This document shows, piece by piece, positions 14,604 to 19,646 of a stretch of DNA of 19,646 nucleotides. The position numbers were made by a program, and so were the translations under genes. Positions within the stretch are counted from its first letter, which is position 1. The number at the start of each line of letters is the position of its first letter. Under the pieces are notes generated by a model. The model had not been told where the DNA came from. It did no database searches and saw only the letters and a list, made by a program, of their open reading frames with translations. The stretch comes from JAXDLH01 sp034666705 (GTDB taxonomy: Bacteria > Chloroflexota > UBA6077 > SHYK01), in assembly GCA_034666705.1 (NCBI GenBank), contig JAXDLH010000154.1:1-19646 (forward strand). Direction: 5' to 3'.

Positions 14604-15041
14604 ATGGGAACGATAGCACGGCTCAGTCACGTCGGGTTCAATGTGCCCCGCGACCTATTCGACGAGGAGTGCGAGTTCTGGGAGAAGGTGGTCGGCTTGA
14701 CCCTCTCACACAAGGTCGCAGGGCAGAACTGCTTCTTCAAGGCCGACCCGCTGCGCGACCACGAGTTCATCCTGTTCGCGGTGGATGGGTCCGTCACGAA
14801 GTACGGCGAGGAGGGATATCTGCTCAACCACGTCTCCTTCGACGTCGCGACCGATGCTGAGATCGACGAGCTGCTGGGGCGAATCCGTGCCAACGGCTAC
14901 GAAACCATGGATGCCGGGCATGGCCGGCGGCGGGCCAACGTGATCAGCCCATCCGGGATCCGCTTCGAGATCAACACCCCTCCGCACACGAACCCGGGGA
15001 GCGCCGAAGCGCGCGAGGCGGCCCGCGCGGCCCGTGCCTGA
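14604..15041 (+). CDS. VOC superfamily protein (glyoxalase / one-domain extradiol-dioxygenase-like)
   Basis: This 145-aa protein has two beta-alpha-beta-beta-beta modules of the vicinal oxygen chelate fold. Expected metal ligands are visible: His9 in LSHVGFNV, His76 in LLNHVSFDV, and Glu122 in GIRFEINTP. The SPSGIRFEI ending resembles BphC-type extradiol dioxygenases and one-domain relatives more than classical glyoxalase I. A basic Arg/Ala-rich tail follows at 133-145. ATG at 14604 has AAGGAG seven bases upstream and a strong promoter at 14524. The protein may cleave, isomerise or sequester a catabolic intermediate; the VOC fold also includes resistance and epimerase enzymes, so the role stays open. 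It is separated by 127 bp from the next gene. Confidence 0.82.
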   Translation: MGTIARLSHVGFNVPRDLFDEECEFWEKVVGLTLSHKVAGQNCFFKADPLRDHEFILFAVDGSVTKYGEEGYLLNHVSFDVATDAEIDELLGRIRANGYETMDAGHGRRRANVISPSGIRFEINTPPHTNPGSAEAREAARAARA

Positions 15042-15100
15042 GCACGGCGTACTCGAATGAGCTCGATAAGGCCGGAGGCCGCTGTGGCCTGCACGCTGCA

Positions 15101-15121
15101 TTGACTTCATTCTTCTATAGA
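15101..15121 (+). promoter_or_regulatory. AT-rich promoter-like patch before the GlcG-like gene
   Basis: TTGACT (15101-15106) and TATAGA (15116-15121) are both good hexamers but only nine bases apart, so they cannot be one -35/-10 pair. Either could belong to overlapping weak promoters in the 127-bp gap before the gene set at 15169. A short hairpin AGGCC-GCTGT-GGCCT at 15076-15090 lies just upstream. Confidence 0.25.
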
Positions 15122-15168
15122 GTCCGTAAATAGCGCAGCTATCGACGCCGAGGAGGACGACGAGCCAC

Positions 15169-15567
15169 ATGCCTATTCTGGGAGAGAAGGCCATCGAGCT
15201 GGTCCGCACCGCCCATCAGGAGGCGACCAAGCTGGAGATCGGCGTCACCGCGGTCGTCGTCGACGAAAGCGGCCGGCTGCTCGCCCTCGGCCGGATGGAT
15301 CGCGCCCGGCCCATCACGGTCGACATCGCCATGAACAAGGCCTACACCGCGGCGAGCTTTCAACAGCCGACCGCGCAGCTCACCGGCGTCGTGAGCCAGG
15401 GCTGGTTCCAGAGCCTGGTGGTCTCCAGCAACGGCCGCATCATGGCCGGCGGTGGCGCGGTGCCGATCCTGGAGGGCGGCCGCGTGGTGGGCGCCGTGGC
15501 GGTCGCCGGCGGCACGGAGGAGCAAGACCAACGCTGCGCGGAAATCGCGCTCGCAGCCTATAGCTAG
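15169..15567 (+). CDS. GlcG/HbpS-like (haem-degrading-domain family) protein
   Basis: This 132-aa protein belongs to the GlcG/HbpS/PduO-C family of small alpha/beta proteins. It begins with the family's long N-terminal helix (ALELV-like AIELVRTAHQEATK). The VTAVVVDESGRLLALGRMD strand pair and MNKAYTAASF helix follow. A glycine-rich GGGAVPILEGGRVVGAVAVAGG segment, also family-typical, runs before the C-terminal helix. It has no signal peptide, unlike secreted HbpS. GlcG-like proteins sit in glycolate and aromatic catabolic clusters, often of unknown activity, and some bind haem or cobalamin. ATG at 15169 is preceded by GAGGAGG at a rather long 12-base spacing. The next gene starts 20 bases past its stop, so both are in one operon. 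Confidence 0.85.
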   Translation: MPILGEKAIELVRTAHQEATKLEIGVTAVVVDESGRLLALGRMDRARPITVDIAMNKAYTAASFQQPTAQLTGVVSQGWFQSLVVSSNGRIMAGGGAVPILEGGRVVGAVAVAGGTEEQDQRCAEIALAAYS

Positions 15568-15587
15568 CTGAGGAGGAGGATTCGCCC

Positions 15588-16010
15588 ATGTCAACGGTCA
15601 CCGCGCACACCCTGCTCCACATCGGCATCCCCGTCAACGATCCCATGCGGGCGCGCGACTTCTACGTCGACGTCCTCGGGCTCAAGGTCAGCCGTGAGCC
15701 CGATGGTCCCGACGCTCCGCTCGTCCGACTGTACTGCGGCGACAGCCCGACCCCGGGCCAGCAAGTCGTGCTCTTCAAGCGGCCCCAACCGCTGCAGCGT
15801 GACGCCGTCGCCCAGGATGGCCACACGCACCACGCCTTCGTCGTCGCCCCCGAGGAGTTCGACGTCGCACTCGAGCGATTCCAGGAGCTCGGTATCCTCC
15901 ACAGCGGTCCCATTATTCGGGGCGAACGCGATGGCCACCCCCACCGGACGCTCTACTTTTTCGATCCGGATGGCAACTATCTGCAGCTCGGGGACAGCGC
16001 GGAGGAATAG
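15588..16010 (+). CDS. VOC superfamily protein (glyoxalase/bleomycin-resistance type)
   Basis: This is a 140-aa VOC protein. The first module holds His11 (LLHIGIPVND) and the typical MRARDFYVDVLGL helix. The second holds His82 (THHAFVV) and the FDPDGNYLQL ending. At the position where most metal-dependent members have Glu (DPDGN-x-x-E), this one has Gln133, so metal binding may be weakened or the activity may not be glyoxalase. ATG at 15588 follows GAGGAGGAGG. It is 20 bases after the GlcG-like gene and 27 bases before the lipoprotein gene, so the three form one compact transcription unit. It differs from the 14604 VOC protein in both ligand pattern and length. Substrate unknown. Confidence 0.82.
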   Translation: MSTVTAHTLLHIGIPVNDPMRARDFYVDVLGLKVSREPDGPDAPLVRLYCGDSPTPGQQVVLFKRPQPLQRDAVAQDGHTHHAFVVAPEEFDVALERFQELGILHSGPIIRGERDGHPHRTLYFFDPDGNYLQLGDSAEE

Positions 16011-16037
16011 GGCTGTCCTGGGCACGAGGAGGCCACG

Positions 16038-17831
16038 ATGTCGGATGAGCCCGCCGGCCCCAGTTCGCTCGGGCCCGGGTGCCACGCGGCGCCGTCCCTG
16101 CGATTCGCGATCGGCTGCGTGCTGCTGCTGACGTTGGTCGCGTGCACGCCTGGGGTAGGACCGAGCCGGGGCGGCCCGGCTGCCCCGGCGGCGCCCATCG
16201 CACCCACCATCGGGGTCGCCGACGTCGGCATCAAGAAGACGATCGTCATCGGGATCACCAGCCCGATCAAGAGCTTCGAGCCGACGCGCACCGGCGCCGC
16301 CGGCGGGACCTTCACGCTCTTTGATCTGTTCAACAACCCGCTCTTCGAGCCCGACGCGCACGGAGCTCCGCAACCGCGGCTGCTGACCAAGGTGCCGTCG
16401 CTCGACGACGGCACCATCAAGCTGCTCGACGATGGGCGCATGCAGACCACGTGGGACCTGCGCCCCGACGTTACCTGGCAGGATGGCGCACCCTTCACCT
16501 CCGCCGACCTCGCGTTCACGCTCCGCGTGTACCAGGATCGCGGTGTGGGTCTGCAAGGATCTGCCCCCGTGAGCTATATGCAGAGCATCGCCACGCCAGA
16601 TCCACGGACGGCGATCGTTACCTGGACGGCGCCCTTCTACAAAGCCGACCAGTTGGGATTGCGCGAATTCTGGCCATTCCCACAGCATTTGCTCGGCGAC
16701 GCCCTCGAGGCCGATAAGGCCGCCTTCGGCAATTTGCCCTACTGGACCAACGGCTTCGTGGGGACCGGCCCTTACCGTCTCATCGACTACGGCCTGGGCG
16801 AGAACCTCGTACTGAATCGTGTGGACGACTATTTCCTCGGTCGTCCCCCTATCAGCACGATCGAGATCCACGACGTGCCCGATACGAATGCGCTATTCGC
16901 GAGCTTCCTGTCGGGCGCGGTCGACATGGTGTCCGAGGGCGCGCTGCCCCAGGACCTCATGCTGCGGCTCCGGGCCCAGTGGAGCGCGAGCGGGGAGGGC
17001 TCGGTCGTCACCGGTCCGGGATCGTTGCGCTCGTACATCCTCCAGCTCAACCCGCAATATAGCGACCCGCCGGAGATCGCCAGCGATGTACGGATCCGCC
17101 AGGGTTTGTTCACCGCGATCGACCGGGTCACCTTACGCGAGGCGATTATGCCCGGCGTGCCGAATACGTCCGCGGACTCGCTGATCCCCGAATCGGATCC
17201 CCGCATCGCGATCGTCGGCAAGCCATTCGCGGTCTATGCCTTCGATCCCACGCGCGCGGCCCAATTGCTCGCGGACGCTGGCTGGCATCGAAGTGGCGGT
17301 GGGCCGCTGCTGAACCAGGCTGGCGCACCGGTACGGCTCGAGGTCCGCAGCCAGGCGGCGCAAGCCAAAGAGCGCAGCATCGCGGCGCAGAATTGGCGAG
17401 ATCTCGGGATCGACGTCACCGAGAACGAGCTCTCGGCGACGCTTTCGACCGATCCACAAACCAGCGCCACGTTTCCTGGCCTCGACTACCGGGCCTCCGC
17501 CAACCTGGAGACCGTGCTTGGCCGCCTTCAATCCAGCGTGATTCCCACTCCCGAGAAACGCTGGGTCGGGGATAACACCGGCGCCTATCGCAGCCCCGCG
17601 CTCGACCGTCTTACGCAATCGATGTATGGGTCGGTCGATCCGCAGGCGCAGGTGCGGATGCTCAAGCAGATCGGCGAAACCTTGGCCGCCGATTTGCCGA
17701 CTATCCCAACCCACTTCACGATCAGTATGGCCGGGGTCCGCAGCGGCGTCCACGCCCTGACCGACAACTACGTCGGAACCTCCGTATTCGGCGGCATGTC
17801 ACGGAACGCCCACCTCTGGAATCGTGACTGA
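16038..17831 (+). CDS. Family-5 ABC transporter solute-binding lipoprotein
   Basis: This 597-aa SBP_bac_5 protein has an unusually long N-terminal segment before the hydrophobic core. The lipobox L-V-A-C sets the lipidated Cys at residue 36, and a Gly/Pro/Ala-rich linker runs to about residue 62. The hallmark TWQDGAPFTSADLAF is at about residues 146-160, with Gln replacing the usual His. The FLSGAVDMVSEGALPQD and RQGLFTAIDRVTLRE blocks are in the ligand lobe. ATG at 16038 has GAGGAGG seven bases upstream. A shorter start inside the first 20 residues would give a more typical signal peptide but has no better ribosome site. It is the last gene of the GlcG-like/VOC set and ends five bases from the convergent cyclodeaminase-family gene. 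No permease follows. Confidence 0.92.
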   Translation: MSDEPAGPSSLGPGCHAAPSLRFAIGCVLLLTLVACTPGVGPSRGGPAAPAAPIAPTIGVADVGIKKTIVIGITSPIKSFEPTRTGAAGGTFTLFDLFNNPLFEPDAHGAPQPRLLTKVPSLDDGTIKLLDDGRMQTTWDLRPDVTWQDGAPFTSADLAFTLRVYQDRGVGLQGSAPVSYMQSIATPDPRTAIVTWTAPFYKADQLGLREFWPFPQHLLGDALEADKAAFGNLPYWTNGFVGTGPYRLIDYGLGENLVLNRVDDYFLGRPPISTIEIHDVPDTNALFASFLSGAVDMVSEGALPQDLMLRLRAQWSASGEGSVVTGPGSLRSYILQLNPQYSDPPEIASDVRIRQGLFTAIDRVTLREAIMPGVPNTSADSLIPESDPRIAIVGKPFAVYAFDPTRAAQLLADAGWHRSGGGPLLNQAGAPVRLEVRSQAAQAKERSIAAQNWRDLGIDVTENELSATLSTDPQTSATFPGLDYRASANLETVLGRLQSSVIPTPEKRWVGDNTGAYRSPALDRLTQSMYGSVDPQAQVRMLKQIGETLAADLPTIPTHFTISMAGVRSGVHALTDNYVGTSVFGGMSRNAHLWNRD

Positions 17832-17836
17832 TCGCG

Positions 17837-18778
17837 CTATGGGCCTGCCCACGCGATGCCGCGGCCCAGCTCGACAGCCCGATCGTAGGCAAGGGCGGCA
17901 AGGGCGATGTCGGTGAAGCCGCCCTGGGCCTCCCGGAACACCGTGATGCCGGTCGGTGGCGTGATCCGGCCCGTGATCACCTCGCCTAACTCGACGATGC
18001 GCTCCCGCGGCAGCGCGCCGCTCCGGGTCATGCGCACCAGCGTCCACTCGTCGGTGGCCTGCGGGCCGCCGAGCTCCTGTTCAAGCGACGTCGTCACCGT
18101 GAGCCCCGCGCGCAATAGGACCGTCTCATCTAGCTCGGACCGCTGCCCGGCCGCCACCACGAGGACGTCAGCCGGGAGCCACGCGCCGTGGAGCGCTGGC
18201 GTTAGCGCATTGGTCATCACGACGACGATGTCCGCATCCGCCACTGCCGCAGTCGGCTCATCCACGGCGCGGACCGGGAGGTCGAGCGCGTGCGCCGCTT
18301 CCTCCGCGAAGGAGGTGCGGTGCGCAGGTGTTGGGCTGTACACGGCGACCGTCTGCACGGGGCGGACGGCACAGATCGCTCGGAGCAATCCGAGGGCGCG
18401 GCTGCCTGCACCCAGCATCCCCACGCGCGCGGCGCCCGGTCGCGCGAGCGCCTCGACGCCCACGGCTACGCAGGCGTCGAGGCGCAGGTTCGAGAATGGG
18501 TATCCCATCACGCTCAGCAGCCGGCCGCTGGGCAGCTCGTGGAGCGCCACGAACGCGGAGCCGGATGCGCCCGTCGACACCCGCACCCCCATCCGGCCGG
18601 CCGCGAGCAGCCCGCCCGCGCGGAGCTGGAGGTTCGCCCCGGGTCCCGTCAAGTGCAGCGGCGCCCAGGACGCCAGCTCGCCGCGTCCCTGCTCGGCGAA
18701 CGTGCGCGTGAAGCACGCTATCGCCGCCTGCAGATCGACGAGGTCTTGAACGTCCGACTCTGTGAGCAGAAGTACCAC
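17837..18778 (-). CDS. Ornithine cyclodeaminase / mu-crystallin family NAD(P)-binding protein
   Basis: This 313-aa protein belongs to the OCD/mu-crystallin family, which covers ornithine cyclodeaminase, alanine dehydrogenase, ketimine reductase and related imine-forming enzymes. The dinucleotide-binding motif G-A-G-S-R-A is at 123-128 in VGMLGAGSRALG. The conserved NLRLDA helix start (Arg99) is present. The substrate-side GVKxx motif of true ornithine enzymes reads MGVRVSTG here, with Arg66 in place of Lys, so ornithine may not be the substrate. The start is GTG at 18778 with GGAGAGG upstream. It has its own good promoter (18817-18845) overlapped by an operator-like palindrome. It converges on the 16038 lipoprotein gene with only five bases between the stops. 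Amino-acid or imine metabolism is likely; the link to the neighbours is unclear. Confidence 0.85.
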   Translation of the reverse strand: MVLLLTESDVQDLVDLQAAIACFTRTFAEQGRGELASWAPLHLTGPGANLQLRAGGLLAAGRMGVRVSTGASGSAFVALHELPSGRLLSVMGYPFSNLRLDACVAVGVEALARPGAARVGMLGAGSRALGLLRAICAVRPVQTVAVYSPTPAHRTSFAEEAAHALDLPVRAVDEPTAAVADADIVVVMTNALTPALHGAWLPADVLVVAAGQRSELDETVLLRAGLTVTTSLEQELGGPQATDEWTLVRMTRSGALPRERIVELGEVITGRITPPTGITVFREAQGGFTDIALAALAYDRAVELGRGIAWAGP

Positions 18779-18816
18779 GGCTACCTCTCCGTTTCGGGCT
18801 CCCGGCGGCGTGCCAC

Positions 18817-18845
18817 AGGATAGCGCCCCCGCCGTCGACGGTCAA
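18817..18845 (-). promoter_or_regulatory. Sigma70-type promoter for the cyclodeaminase-family gene
   Basis: On the minus strand TTGACC (18845-18840, 5 of 6) and TATCCT (18822-18817, 4 of 6) are separated by exactly 17 bases. Transcription would begin near 18810, about 32 bases before the GTG at 18778. The upstream palindromes overlap its -35 region. Confidence 0.6.
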
Positions 18846-18872
18846 CGGACGCCGGATCCCGTCGACGGGATC
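18832..18872. promoter_or_regulatory. Tandem operator-like palindromes overlapping the -35
   Basis: The palindrome CCGTCGACGG occurs at 18832-18841, inside the promoter spacer and -35, and again at 18859-18868, with centres 27 bases apart. The second copy is the core of an 18-bp perfect palindrome, GATCCCGTCGACGGGATC (18855-18872). Two copies of one site, one of them on the promoter, is the layout of a repressor-controlled operator. It lies between divergent genes, so it may also influence the 19024 gene. Confidence 0.55.
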
Positions 18873-18943
18873 GTTTCCTCAACGAGGCGAGCGAGGCGAT
18901 GGCACAGAGCAAACTCCGGTGCGCACATCGCGCAACGCGAGCA

Positions 18944-18949
18944 TATAAT
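18944..18949 (+). promoter_or_regulatory. Consensus -10 box upstream of the dehalogenase-like gene
   Basis: A perfect TATAAT lies 74 bases before the ATG at 19024, in otherwise GC-rich DNA. No good -35 is found at 16-18 bases upstream (TGCGCA at 18920-18925 is the best, 3 of 6), so an activator may be needed. Tentative. Confidence 0.4.
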
Positions 18950-19023
18950 CGGGCAAATAGGCCGGGCTGCCGGTCCAGGTGTGTGCGTGTGGCGGGTCGC
19001 GACCGCCAGGAAGGGGACATTCC

Positions 19024-19646
19024 ATGGCCGTGACGGTCGAAAACGCCGCCGAGCCCCAGCCCGAGGAGCATCGCCTCCGCCCCGGTGTCGATTTTCCGAC
19101 GCCGCCGGACCTCGGCCGCACGGTGCACATCGTCGGGCCCGTGGTCAACGTCAATCCGGATGACACGCCACACCCCAGGAACTCGCGGGGCGAGTTGGGC
19201 AAGCCGATGTTCAACTACTACCGGAACGCCATCTCGCCGGATCCGCTTGGCCGCGTCTCCGGTGGTCGCACCGCCGACCGCCGCAACGTGTTTACCACCG
19301 CGCTCGGCCGCGCACCGCGGGGTGAGACCCGGCCCGAGCGGGTGCCGGTGGACGACCCGGCGGCGATGACCGCACACATCAAGCGGGTGGCGCGCTTCTT
19401 CGGGGCGGATATCGTCGGCGTGGCGCGGGCGCACCCGACCATGATGTACGTCGGCGGTCGCACCGACGAAGAGGGCGAGGTCGCGCAGTACGACAGTGCC
19501 GCCGCCATCACCCCTGAGGAGTCGGTGGCGAAGTATCCGTACCTCATCCTCATCAGCACTGCCTGGGACTACGACAAGATCCAGGCCCACCGCCACCACA
19601 TCGGTGACTCCGCGTACCACGTCTCGCAGCTCAAGGCGAACCTGAT
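19024..19646 (+). CDS. Reductive-dehalogenase-like protein, N-terminal part (3' end beyond window)
   Basis: The first 207 codons of a protein resembling the N-terminal region of reductive dehalogenases (RdhA family). VARFFGADIVGVARAHP at about residues 122-138 matches the conserved start of the cobalamin-binding domain shared by RdhA and epoxyqueuosine reductase. The PYLILISTAWDYDKIQAHR segment further on also fits RdhA. The ATG at 19024 has AGGAAGGGG seven bases upstream. There is no twin-arginine signal, so this is not the exported respiratory type; cytoplasmic catabolic or uncharacterised relatives lack it too. The two 4Fe-4S motifs that would confirm the family should lie past the right edge. 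A consensus TATAAT lies upstream. If confirmed, it would reduce a halogenated or other activated substrate. Confidence 0.72.
   Translation, partial: MAVTVENAAEPQPEEHRLRPGVDFPTPPDLGRTVHIVGPVVNVNPDDTPHPRNSRGELGKPMFNYYRNAISPDPLGRVSGGRTADRRNVFTTALGRAPRGETRPERVPVDDPAAMTAHIKRVARFFGADIVGVARAHPTMMYVGGRTDEEGEVAQYDSAAAITPEESVAKYPYLILISTAWDYDKIQAHRHHIGDSAYHVSQLKANL

Noticed and set aside
15591..16871. 426-codon minus-strand open frame
   Set aside because: It overlaps two well-supported plus-strand genes (VOC and lipoprotein) and has no recognisable domain.

Overview
This is a GC-rich, gene-dense bacterial window built from catabolic enzymes and extracytoplasmic solute-binding lipoproteins. It contains no rRNA, tRNA, CRISPR array, transposase, transcription regulator or transporter permease. 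The most likely source is a Chloroflexota-type bacterium or a similar high-GC soil or marine lineage. This is an inference from the several family-5 solute-binding lipoproteins, the non-respiratory reductive-dehalogenase-like gene, the frequent GTG starts and an intergenic repeat of the TCATCCTGAG / CGAAGGATC type. No gene here fixes the taxonomy.

Left arm (1-6204, all minus strand). Reading leftwards: an amidohydrolase_2 enzyme (6204-5110), a 443-bp gap, a second amidohydrolase_2 enzyme (4666-3512), a bicupin dioxygenase of the gentisate / 1-hydroxy-2-naphthoate type (3499-2486), a hydratase-aldolase of the DHDPS superfamily resembling NahE/PhdJ (2315-1344), a perfect 18-bp terminator-like hairpin, and a family-5 solute-binding lipoprotein that runs off the left edge. 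Bicupin ring cleavage followed by hydratase-aldolase side-chain removal is the order of the lower phenanthrene/naphthoate pathway. The amidohydrolases belong to a superfamily rich in aromatic-acid decarboxylases and hydrolases.

Middle (6349-12456, plus strand). A signal-less NMT1/THI5-like binding-fold protein, a second solute-binding lipoprotein, a phthalate-4,5-dioxygenase-like Rieske oxygenase, a 72-aa single-pass membrane protein, and a third amidohydrolase_2 enzyme preceded by an unusually well-paired leader of three tandem hairpins. Convergent to the Rieske gene is a 36-codon remnant of another Rieske oxygenase, with its Shine-Dalgarno and a putative operator still in place.

Right arm (12457-19646). 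A mosaic of nested inverted repeats separates the third amidohydrolase from a convergent solute-binding lipoprotein (14444-12681). A divergent region with two palindromes and a near-consensus sigma70 promoter leads to a VOC protein. Next comes a compact set of GlcG/HbpS-like protein, VOC protein and solute-binding lipoprotein (15169-17831). An ornithine cyclodeaminase/mu-crystallin-family gene (18778-17837) converges on it. That gene has its own promoter with two tandem copies of a palindromic operator-like element. Divergent from it is the first 207 codons of a reductive-dehalogenase-like protein that runs off the right edge.

Together the window looks like an accessory catabolic island: substrate-capture lipoproteins interleaved with enzymes for oxidising, cleaving, decarboxylating and perhaps dehalogenating aromatic acids. 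Transporter permeases, the Rieske reductase partner and regulators must lie elsewhere.
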